A DNA stretch of 64,000 nucleotides from RPQJ01 sp963754535 (GTDB taxonomy: Bacteria > Pseudomonadota > Gammaproteobacteria > Steroidobacterales > Steroidobacteraceae), in assembly GCA_963754535.1 (NCBI GenBank), contig CAVWGG010000004.1, positions 124,001-188,000 on the forward strand. Reading direction: 5' to 3'. Every line of letters begins with the position of its first letter. Position 1 is the stretch's first letter. Positions 25,957-33,626 of this stretch are shown piece by piece. The position numbers were made by a program, and so were the translations under genes. The notes under the pieces were generated by a model. It was not told the DNA's origin. It made no database searches and was given only the letters and a program-made list of their open reading frames with translations.

Positions 25957-27750
25957 TTGCGCGAAATTGCCCATGGCGGCATCACAGTGACGGAAGCGGT
26001 TGGCGCAGACCAGCCGATCGTTCGCTTGCCGACGGCGACGACGGGCTTCATCGGTCGTGCGTTGCGCGGCCCCGTGAACCGTCCCGTGCGAGTGCGCAAT
26101 TACGCCGAGTACCAGCAGGTGTTCGGCGGGTTGTGGCAGCCAAGCATGCTGTCCTATGCCGTCGAGCAGTACTTCGAGAACGGCGGCCGCGAAGCGGTCA
26201 TCGTGCGCGTCGTGAACGGCGGGGCGCCCGCCACCATCAGCCTGCCTTGTGGCGCAGAAAAGCTGGTGCTCGAGGCGCTGAGCCCCGGCTCGCGCGAAGT
26301 GCTGCGAGCCTCCGTCGACTACGACAACATCGCGCCCAACGAGGAGGACCGCTTCAACCTCGTCGTGCAGCGAGTTCGCTCGCTCGGTTCCGAGCACATC
26401 GAGGACCAGGAGATCTTCCGGCGGCTTTCGACCGAACCGGGCACGACACGATTTGTCGTCGCGGCGCTGCAGGAATCCCTGCTGGTGCGAGTGCGCGGCG
26501 CCGTGCCGCACGTCCGTCCGGACCGCACGTTCCGTGCGGGCGCGCGTCATCCGATCGGTTACGTCGACTCGAATCCCGACGGTGACGACGGCTCGCCCCT
26601 TACCGATTACGACCTGATCGGCTCGGCCGAGCGCGGCACCGGCCTCTTCGCGTTGCGCGATGTCGAAGACCTCCATTTCGTCTGCGTGCCGCCGCCTGCG
26701 CGCGATCGCGACATCGGGCCCGGCGTGTTGCTCGTCGCGGCGCAATTCTGCCGTGACCACCGCGCGCTGCTCGTCGTCGATCCGCCCGCTGCGTGGCAGA
26801 CGAGCGAGGATGCGTTGCAGGGCCTGCGCGAGCTCGCGTTCCAGAGCGATTCGGCGTTCCTCTGCTTCCCGCGCGTGCAGGCGTTCGACCGGCTGCGCGG
26901 CCGCTACGAGCCCTTCGCCAACAGCGGATCGGTCGCCGGCGCGCTCGCGCGCATGGACTCGCACCGTTCGCCGTGGGACGGCCTGCCCGATGAGCAGATC
27001 CTGCTGCGCCCCGGCACGCGACCCGTGAAGCTGCTGACCGACGCCGACTGCCAGAGGCTCACGGCGCAGGGCATCAATCCACTGCATTCCGTGCGAGCGA
27101 GCGTTGCCAGCACGGCGCCGCTCAAGACGCTGGCGCGGGGAACGGGGGCCGGTCCCGAGAGTTCGCTGCTCACGTTCCGCCGGCGGCAGTTACTCACGAT
27201 CAACAGCATCGAAAGCGGCACGCGCTGGGCGCGCTTCGAAGGGCGCGACCGCCACACCTGGCCGCGCCTTGCGCGACAGGTGCATACGTTCCTGCTCGGG
27301 CTTGCCGCGAGCGGCGCCTTCGGCAAGGGTGCCGACCTGCAGCAGTTCGAGGTCGTCTGCGACGAGCACATCAACACGTCGGACGATGTCAGGAATGGCG
27401 TGGTGCATTGCCTGGTCTCGCTGCCCACGCCGCGCATCGGCGAGTACCGCTCGTTCATGCTCACCCATCGACTCGAGGGCAGTACAGTGCGGGCCGTGAA
27501 GCCGCGGGAATTGCCGCCGGGCACGCGCTTGACCGTGCGCGAGCGGCCACGTCCCGGGATCGACGATTCGCTCGAGGACACCGCGCCGCGCCGGACGCTG
27601 GCGCAGGAGTTGTTCGCGCCGACCCCCGATCAGCGGCCCGCTGCGCCCTCAGGCGCCCTGCGACCCGAAGCCGCCGCCGCCCGGCGTCTCGATCTGAATT
27701 TCATCGCCCGGCTCTACGGCGAGCCCGAACGTCGCGGCGACCGTTTCTGA
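25957..27750 (+). CDS. Phage-tail-sheath-like protein, orphan
   Basis: 597 residues starting at a TTG. The N-terminal part matches contractile tail sheath proteins: ITVTEAVGADQPIVRLPTAT, TGFIGRALRGPVNRPV, then a YxxxFGG-type turn (YQQVFGGLW) and YFENGGREAVIVRVVNG. The C-terminal sheath domain shows the LTINSIESGTRWARFEGRD region, VHTFLLGLAASGAFG and QFEVVCDEHINTSDDVRNG. In phages, R-pyocins, T6SS-like and eCIS particles this protein forms the contracting tube. No tube, baseplate, spike or terminase gene lies nearby, so it is an isolated gene. Its last 102 bases overlap the convergent oxoprolinase gene. The upstream DNA is unusually AT-rich for this window. Confidence 0.82.
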   Translation: MREIAHGGITVTEAVGADQPIVRLPTATTGFIGRALRGPVNRPVRVRNYAEYQQVFGGLWQPSMLSYAVEQYFENGGREAVIVRVVNGGAPATISLPCGAEKLVLEALSPGSREVLRASVDYDNIAPNEEDRFNLVVQRVRSLGSEHIEDQEIFRRLSTEPGTTRFVVAALQESLLVRVRGAVPHVRPDRTFRAGARHPIGYVDSNPDGDDGSPLTDYDLIGSAERGTGLFALRDVEDLHFVCVPPPARDRDIGPGVLLVAAQFCRDHRALLVVDPPAAWQTSEDALQGLRELAFQSDSAFLCFPRVQAFDRLRGRYEPFANSGSVAGALARMDSHRSPWDGLPDEQILLRPGTRPVKLLTDADCQRLTAQGINPLHSVRASVASTAPLKTLARGTGAGPESSLLTFRRRQLLTINSIESGTRWARFEGRDRHTWPRLARQVHTFLLGLAASGAFGKGADLQQFEVVCDEHINTSDDVRNGVVHCLVSLPTPRIGEYRSFMLTHRLEGSTVRAVKPRELPPGTRLTVRERPRPGIDDSLEDTAPRRTLAQELFAPTPDQRPAAPSGALRPEAAAARRLDLNFIARLYGEPERRGDRF

Positions 27751-30700
27751 GTCTGCGCGACCGCGCCGCCTGATCGTATTGCGCCCCGGTGCCCCGGGCG
27801 CGCCTCCCTCGAGACCGAACGGCGCGATGCGTCGATGATTGGCGAGCACGTTCGCAGTCATCGCCTCCCGGAACTCCACGCGTCGCACGAGACCGTCGCC
27901 ACCGTGGTGCCGGCCCGCGCCGCCCGAGCCGCGACGAATCGAGAACTCGCGCAACAGCACGGGGAATCGCGTTTCGAGAACCTCGGGATCGGTGAGCCGC
28001 GAGTTGGTCATGTGCGTTTGCACGCCGCTCGCGCCGTCGAAGTCCGGACCGGCGCCCGCACCGCCCGCGATGGTTTCGTAGTACTGGTAACGCTCGTTGC
28101 CGAACGTGAAGTTGTTCATCGTGCCTTGTGACGCGGCCTGCAGCCCCAGCGCTCCATACAGCGCATCGACGATGCACTGCGAAGTTTCGACGTTGCCCGC
28201 GACCACGGCTGCGGGCGCGATCGGATCGAGCATCGACCCGTGCGGCACGACGATGGTCAGTGGCCGCAGGCAGCCCGCGTTGAGCGGGATCGGCTCGTCG
28301 ATCAGCGTACGGAAGACGTAAAGCACCGCCGCCGTCGTGACGGCGCGGGGTGCGTTGAAGTTGTTGGCTTGCTGCAATGAGGTGCCCGTGAAATCGACGG
28401 CGGCCGTGCCGGCCTCAGCGTCGACGGCGATGCGCACGGCGATCGCCTGGCCATTGTCCATCTCGTAGCGGAAGCTGCCGGCGCGCAGCCGGCGGATCGC
28501 GCGGCGCACGCAGCGTTCGGCGTTGTCCTGCACGTGACCCAGGTACGCGAGCAGGGTGGCGCGTCCATGGTCGGCCGCCGCGCGCCGCAGTTCGCGTTCG
28601 CCACGGGAATTCGCTGCCAGCTGTGCCCGCAGGTCCGCCAGGTTCTGCGGGAAGTTCCGCGCGGGCCAGGGATTGTCGCAGAACAGCTGCCGCAGCCGGG
28701 CCTCATCGAGCACCCCATCGCGCATGATCCGTGTCGGCGCGACCAACGTGCCTTCGTCGTCGATGGTGCGACTGTCCGGCGGCATGGAACCCGGCGAGAT
28801 CCCGCCCACGTCGGCGTGATGCGCGCGCGAGGCCGTGAAGAATTCGATGTGCGAGCGGCCCTCGTCGAAGACTGGTGAAACGACCGTCATGTCCGGCAGG
28901 TGGGTGCCTCCGGCGTACGGCGAGTTCACGAGGTACGCGTCCCCGGGAAGCATGTCGCTGCGGAACGTCTCGAGCACGGCTGACACGCTCGCGCCCATCG
29001 ATCCCAGGTGCACCGGCATGTGCGGGGCGTTCGCGACCAGGTTGGCGTGGGCGTCGAAGATCGCGCACGAGAAATCGAGCCGCTCCTTGATGTTGACCGA
29101 GCTGGCCGTGTGCCGCAGCACCGCGCCCATCTGCTCCGCGACGTGCATGAACAGCGCGTTGAACACTTCGAGACGCATCGGGTCCGGTTCGGCGACGGAC
29201 GCGTCCGTGTGCATCGTGCGTCGAGCGGCCTGCTGCCGACCCAGGGTCAGCAATCCGCCTGGTGCAACGTGGCCCGCCCAGCCAGGCGCGATCCAGCTCG
29301 TCGCGCCGTCTTCGCAGAGCAGCGAAGGGCCGCGCAGCCGGGCGCCCGGCGCGAGATCGCGGCGCGCGACGACCGGCACCGTGCGTGCGGTCCCCTCGAT
29401 CCATACCGCAGCGCTCGAGGAGTGCGGTACCGCGCCCACGGCATGCAACGACGGCGCGCCGGTACTGACGGCCGGACTTGCCGCAGGCACACGCTCGATC
29501 GCTTCGGCCATGACCGAGCCGATGACCAGCGCCGCGGTGGCGTCGGCAAAACCGTAGAGTTGGGTGTGCGCGTCCAAAAATGCGCAGCGCAGCGCAGCCG
29601 CTGGCTGCCACGGGATTTCGATCGTGGTGTCCGAGCCCGCGAGCCGCACGTGCGCGGTGGCTCGTACCTCGATCCGCGCTGCGTCGATGCCCTGTCGCAG
29701 CAGGTCGTCACGCGCGTCGGTTTCGAGCGTGCCCAGCGCGTGCAGGCTGGACTGGTGTCCCGGGGTATCGAGCGCAGCTTCGACCGTGCGCCGGCGGATC
29801 GCGCGACGACTGGTCAGTCCGATGCCGTACGCGGACAGCACGCCCGCGAGCGGATGCAGCAGGACTTCGTTCGCGCCGAGCAGTTCCGCAACCGCGCAGG
29901 CATGCTGCCCCGCGGCGCCGCCAAAAGCGAGGAGGCCGAAGCGTGCAGGGTCTTCGCCGTGGTGCAGCGCCAGCTCCCGGATCGCGTTCGCCATGCGCGC
30001 GCAGGCAACCTGCAGGAACGCCTCGGCCAGCGCCTCGACGCTGTACTCGAGTCCCGATTCGTGGCGGGCCGCGGCGGCCAGTTCGGCGAGTCGCGCGCGT
30101 GAGGCGGACGGATCGATCGGCTGGTCGCCGGCCGGCCCGAAGACGTGTGGAAAGCGATCCGGCGGAATCCGTCCCAGCACGACATTGCAGTCGGTGATCG
30201 TCGCTGGCCCGTTGCGGCGGTAACACGCTGGCCCGGGATCGGCGCCGGCCGAGGCAGGCCCCACCTGCAGGCGGCCGTCGGCGAACCGCAATACCGAACC
30301 GCCGCCCGCGGCAATCGTGGTGATGTCGACCAGTGGCGTCTGCAGGCGCACCCCGTCGATCTCGGCGGCGAATCGCCTCGGGATTTCCCCGGTAGACAGG
30401 CTGACGTCCGTCGACGTGCCTCCCATGTCGAAGCCGATCAATCGTCGTGGGCCTGCCGAGGTCCCGGCCGCAATCATTCCGACCACGCCTCCCGCGGGGC
30501 CCGACAAGACACCGTTCACGCCGCGGAATCCCTCCGCATCGACGAGCCCGCCGTTGCTCTGCATGAACGCGACGGTCGCGTCGCCGTGCGCTGCGCGCAG
30601 GCTCGCGCTGAAGTCCTGCGTGTAGCGCAGGAGGACGGGAGAGAGGTAGGCATCGGCCACGGTCGTGTCGCCTCGAGCCACGAAGCCGAGCAGCGGCGCG

Positions 30701-31302
30701 GCGGCGTGCGATGCGATCACTTCGTCGAATCCCGCAGCGCGTGCAATCGCCGCGGCGCGGATCTCGTGAGCCGGATGGCGGAACCCGTGCAGGAACGCAA
30801 TGGCCACGGCCTCGATTCCTGCTGCTCGCGCCGCTGCGAGCGCGCGGCCGAGCGCGTCCTCGTCCAAGGGAGTCAGAACCTGTCCCTGGGCATCCACGCG
30901 TTCGGGAACTTCCACGACGTGCCGGTACAACGGGGACGGGCGACGGATCGCGCGCGCGAAGATGTCGGGTCGTTCCTGGTAGCCGATCACCAGGGCATCG
31001 CGCATCCCCTGCGAGGTGACCAGCAGCGTCGGCGCTCCCGCACGTTCGAGCAATGCGTTGGTGGCGACGGTCGTGCCGAGCCGCACCGAGGTGACGTGAC
31101 GACCGAAGGTGGCGCCGTGCTGGTCGAGCAGCAGGCCGATGCCGCGCAGTGCCGGGTCAGCGGGTCGATGCGGGTCCCGCGACAGGACCTTGCAGGTATG
31201 CAGCGAACCGTCCGGCGCGGTGCCGACCACGTCGGTAAACGTACCGCCTCGATCCACGGCGAACGCCCAGCCGACCGTCTCGCGTTGTTCAGTATTCGGC
31301 AA
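27649..31302 (-). CDS. 5-oxoprolinase / hydantoinase (HyuA-HyuB fusion)
   Basis: 1217 residues from a TTG start (MPNTEQRETVGWAFAVDRGGTFTD when read as Met). It fuses the ATP-binding A half (DRGGTFTDVVGTAPDG, GFDMGGTSTDVSLSTGE, AFGGAAGQHACAVAELLG) to the B half (LEVFNALFMHVAEQMGAVL, NAPHMPVHLGSMGASV, and the C-terminal IETPGGGGFGSQ). Full-length single-chain proteins of about 1200-1290 residues are typical of 5-oxoprolinase, which opens 5-oxoproline to glutamate with ATP; hydantoinases with the same fold use N-alkylhydantoins. Which substrate applies here cannot be told. The 3' end is overlapped by the tail-sheath gene. It stands alone, without transporter genes. Confidence 0.93.
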   Translation of the reverse strand: MPNTEQRETVGWAFAVDRGGTFTDVVGTAPDGSLHTCKVLSRDPHRPADPALRGIGLLLDQHGATFGRHVTSVRLGTTVATNALLERAGAPTLLVTSQGMRDALVIGYQERPDIFARAIRRPSPLYRHVVEVPERVDAQGQVLTPLDEDALGRALAAARAAGIEAVAIAFLHGFRHPAHEIRAAAIARAAGFDEVIASHAAAPLLGFVARGDTTVADAYLSPVLLRYTQDFSASLRAAHGDATVAFMQSNGGLVDAEGFRGVNGVLSGPAGGVVGMIAAGTSAGPRRLIGFDMGGTSTDVSLSTGEIPRRFAAEIDGVRLQTPLVDITTIAAGGGSVLRFADGRLQVGPASAGADPGPACYRRNGPATITDCNVVLGRIPPDRFPHVFGPAGDQPIDPSASRARLAELAAAARHESGLEYSVEALAEAFLQVACARMANAIRELALHHGEDPARFGLLAFGGAAGQHACAVAELLGANEVLLHPLAGVLSAYGIGLTSRRAIRRRTVEAALDTPGHQSSLHALGTLETDARDDLLRQGIDAARIEVRATAHVRLAGSDTTIEIPWQPAAALRCAFLDAHTQLYGFADATAALVIGSVMAEAIERVPAASPAVSTGAPSLHAVGAVPHSSSAAVWIEGTARTVPVVARRDLAPGARLRGPSLLCEDGATSWIAPGWAGHVAPGGLLTLGRQQAARRTMHTDASVAEPDPMRLEVFNALFMHVAEQMGAVLRHTASSVNIKERLDFSCAIFDAHANLVANAPHMPVHLGSMGASVSAVLETFRSDMLPGDAYLVNSPYAGGTHLPDMTVVSPVFDEGRSHIEFFTASRAHHADVGGISPGSMPPDSRTIDDEGTLVAPTRIMRDGVLDEARLRQLFCDNPWPARNFPQNLADLRAQLAANSRGERELRRAAADHGRATLLAYLGHVQDNAERCVRRAIRRLRAGSFRYEMDNGQAIAVRIAVDAEAGTAAVDFTGTSLQQANNFNAPRAVTTAAVLYVFRTLIDEPIPLNAGCLRPLTIVVPHGSMLDPIAPAAVVAGNVETSQCIVDALYGALGLQAASQGTMNNFTFGNERYQYYETIAGGAGAGPDFDGASGVQTHMTNSRLTDPEVLETRFPVLLREFSIRRGSGGAGRHHGGDGLVRRVEFREAMTANVLANHRRIAPFGLEGGAPGAPGRNTIRRRGRADSETVAATFGLAVEPGDEIQIETPGGGGFGSQGA

Positions 31303-31440
31303 TCGAAACCGGCTCCCATGCAGGCAGTCCGTATTCTGTCAGACCAACCACCCGCTCTGGTGCTGCCCGTCGAATCCGTGCACCGCCCATGTCATGCCTG
31401 GGCGGGCCGGAACGCGGGGCATGGCATGATGCGCCACATC

Positions 31441-31860
31441 ATGTCGAAGCCTGCACGTCCTGCCCGGCCCGCGCGCCCCGCACTTCGCACGCGCGCACCT
31501 GCCGACAGCGATGAACGCGAGCGGCGGATCGCGGCGATCGTCGAGGTCGTGCGCAGGATTCCTCGTGGCCGCGTGACGACGTACGGGTCCGTCGCGGCAC
31601 GCGCAGGACTGTCGCGCCAGGCTCGACTCGTCGGCAAGGTGCTTGCGGGTCTGCCCCCGGACAGCGGGGTGCCGTGGCAGCGTGTCGTGGCGGCTGGCGG
31701 GCGCATCGCCTTCCCGGAAGGCTCGCCGGCACGCGAGCGGCAGATTTCCCGCTTGCGTGCCGAAGGGGTCGATGCCGCACGCGGCCGGGTAGACCTGATC
31801 CGGCACGGCTGGGGCGCGCCGGTGGGCGATCTGGACCAGTTACTGTGGTCCGGCGAATGA
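31441..31860 (+). CDS. Alkyltransferase-like (ATL) DNA repair protein
   Basis: 139 residues from the ATG at 31441; in-frame ATGs at 31426 and 31429 would add a few residues. An Ala/Arg/Pro repeat (PARPARPARP) precedes the domain. The MGMT-type DNA-binding domain is clear: VVRRIPRGRVTTYGSVAARAGL with the helix-turn-helix, then VGKVLAGLPPDSGVPWQRVV. Where O6-methylguanine methyltransferases have PCHRV, this protein has PWQRV, so the acceptor Cys is replaced by Trp. That is the mark of ATL proteins, which bind O6-alkylguanine and hand the lesion to nucleotide excision repair. The rest is short and basic. Confidence 0.85.
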   Translation: MSKPARPARPARPALRTRAPADSDERERRIAAIVEVVRRIPRGRVTTYGSVAARAGLSRQARLVGKVLAGLPPDSGVPWQRVVAAGGRIAFPEGSPARERQISRLRAEGVDAARGRVDLIRHGWGAPVGDLDQLLWSGE

Positions 31861-31930
31861 GACCCACACCGCGTTACGCAGCGCGCGAAAGCCGTATCAT
31901 CGACGGCATGCGGACTGGAGCAATTGCCGG

Positions 31931-32443
31931 ATGACCGAGCGCTACGTCGTTTTTTCCCACGGCAAGGACAGCGAGCCGTGGGGCAGCAAGATCGCCGCGA
32001 TGGCAGAAATTGCGCGCGAGGAGGGGTTCCACGTCGAATCCGTCGACTATCGCGGGATCGAGGATCCGCAGGCACGCGTGACGCGATTGCTCGCCTTCTG
32101 CAAGGACCTGCGTGGATCGCTGGTGCTGGTCGGTTCGAGCATGGGCGGTTACGTGTCGGTGGCGGGCTCGTCCCTGCTGCAGGCGCGCGGCATGTTCCTG
32201 CTGGCGCCGGCGCTGTACATGCCCGGCTACGACAAGTTCAGCCCGCGGCCCGCGCACTGCCCGACGACGATCGTGCACGGCTGGCGTGACGAAGTGATCC
32301 CGGTCGACAACAGCATCCGCTTCGCGAAGGAACAGAAGGCGACGCTGCACGTCGTCGACTCGGACCACCGGTTGCTCGACCAGATTCGCGCGATCAACCA
32401 CTTCTTCGCGTACTTCCTCTTTCAGATCGACGAGTTCCTCTGA
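31931..32443 (+). CDS. Small alpha/beta hydrolase
   Basis: 170 residues. The minimal alpha/beta hydrolase fold has RYVVFSHGKDSEPWGSK, the nucleophile elbow GSSMGGYV (Ser), WRDEVIPVDN with the acid, and DSDHRLLDQ with the catalytic His. The size and pattern resemble the YqiA/RssC-like esterases. The substrate is unknown. Its TGA stop is followed at once by the purine-rich repeat array at 32444-32607. It is 70 bases after the ATL gene on the same strand and may share its transcript. Confidence 0.85.
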   Translation: MTERYVVFSHGKDSEPWGSKIAAMAEIAREEGFHVESVDYRGIEDPQARVTRLLAFCKDLRGSLVLVGSSMGGYVSVAGSSLLQARGMFLLAPALYMPGYDKFSPRPAHCPTTIVHGWRDEVIPVDNSIRFAKEQKATLHVVDSDHRLLDQIRAINHFFAYFLFQIDEFL

Positions 32444-32607
32444 GGAAGGGAGGAGGGGGGCAGGAAGGACAGGAAGGACAGGAAGGGGCGGAATGGAGGA
32501 GTCGTAGTCCGCAACGCGCTACGCGCGGAGAAGGTCAATTCTTGCACCGTTGTCGCTCCCTCTCCTTCCTGTCCTTCCTGTCCTTCCTGCCCCTTCCTCC
32601 CCCTTCC
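32444..32607. repeat. Inverted purine-rich minisatellite pair
   Basis: The left arm (32444-32488) is almost pure purine and includes the 9-base unit AGGAAGGAC in tandem. The right arm (32562-32607) is its near-exact inverse, with GTCCTTCCT units. About 73 bases of ordinary sequence lie between. As RNA the arms could form a stem of about 40 base pairs. It begins at the stop codon of the hydrolase gene and ends 40 bases before the lipoprotein gene. Confidence 0.8.
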
Positions 32608-32647
32608 TATAGAATCCCATCCCGGGCGCCCGCCCCGGGGAATCACC

Positions 32648-32923
32648 ATGCCTGTCGCTGCCAGATTGCCTTTCGCCGCCATCGCAACGCTGCTGCTCGT
32701 CGCGTGCGGATCCCCCGCGCCCGAACTGCAGGACGATGCCGCGGAAGAGGCGGCAGCGCGGGAACTGGGTCGGGACACGGACAAGGCGGTGCTGGACGAC
32801 ATGATCCAGACGCAGGACAGGGCGCGTGCCGTGGAGGGCGTGACCATGGACGCCAAGCGCAACCTCGACGAGGCGGTCGACGCCCAGACGGGCGGCGAGA
32901 GCGACGAGTCGGGCGACAATTAG
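32648..32923 (+). CDS. Small hypothetical lipoprotein
   Basis: 91 residues with a lipoprotein signal (ATLLLVAC, lipobox LVAC) and a short mature part that is highly charged and probably helical: EEAAARELGRDTDKAVLDDM and QTQDRARAVEGVTMDAKRNL. It contains no recognised domain. Small acidic lipoproteins of this type are common and mostly uncharacterised. It lies between the minisatellite pair and a methyltransferase gene on the same strand. Confidence 0.75.
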   Translation: MPVAARLPFAAIATLLLVACGSPAPELQDDAAEEAAARELGRDTDKAVLDDMIQTQDRARAVEGVTMDAKRNLDEAVDAQTGGESDESGDN

Positions 32924-32954
32924 CGTCGCGCCGCGAATACGGCGGAGCGAGACC

Positions 32955-33626
32955 ATGCAGCGAATCCCCGAACCCGAACTCATGGACGAGGCTGAGCAGG
33001 CGCGCGCCTATGCGATGGCCGACTTCGCCGAGCCGAACGAACGCTTCGTGGGTTATTTCGAGACGGAGTTTCCCGACCTGCAGACCGGGTCGGTGCTCGA
33101 CCTCGGCTGCGGCCCGGGCGACATCGTCTTGCGGCTCGCCACTCGCCACCCCGGCCTCACCGTGCACGGGATCGACGGGTCGGCAGCGATGCTGCGGTTT
33201 GCCAGCGAAAGCCTGCACGAATCCCCGGAACTCGGTGGTCGCGTGCAATTCATCGAGGGACGGCTGCCGGGCGCCACGCTGCCCTTGCCGGGATACGACG
33301 CGGTCGTCAGCAACAGCCTGCTGCATCACCTGCACGATCCGGGCGTGTTCTGGCGTGCGGTGCGTGAGGCGGGTGTTCCAGGCGCTGCGGTACTTGTGAT
33401 GGACCTGTTCCGGCCCGGCTCCGCGGCGGCGGCACGTGCCATCGTCGACCAGTACGCCGCGAACGAGCCCGAAGTGCTGCGCGCGGACTTCTTCGCATCG
33501 TTGTGCGCCGCTTTCGAGCCGGACGAAATTCGCGCGCAAGTGCGGGCGCATGGTCTCGACGGATTGAGCGTAAGGACAGTCTCCGACCGGCATCTGCTCA
33601 TCACGGGCCGACTGCCACGGCGATGA
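32955..33626 (+). CDS. Class I SAM-dependent methyltransferase
   Basis: 223 residues from the ATG at 32955 with a GGCGGAG site upstream. The SAM-binding core is SVLDLGCGPGDIVLRLATRH, then HGIDGSAAMLRFA (acidic end of strand 2) and AVVSNSLLHHLHDPGVFWR. The N-terminal ARAYAMADFAEPNERFVGYF helix is a lid-like segment found in small-molecule methyltransferases. The acceptor is unknown. The plsB start codon overlaps its stop (ATGA), indicating translational coupling, so a role in lipid or membrane metabolism is possible but unproven. Confidence 0.88.
   Translation: MQRIPEPELMDEAEQARAYAMADFAEPNERFVGYFETEFPDLQTGSVLDLGCGPGDIVLRLATRHPGLTVHGIDGSAAMLRFASESLHESPELGGRVQFIEGRLPGATLPLPGYDAVVSNSLLHHLHDPGVFWRAVREAGVPGAAVLVMDLFRPGSAAAARAIVDQYAANEPEVLRADFFASLCAAFEPDEIRAQVRAHGLDGLSVRTVSDRHLLITGRLPRR

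Noticed and set aside
25921..27750. Prophage around the sheath-like gene
   Set aside because: No other phage gene, integrase, attachment-site repeat or change in gene style is present on either side.
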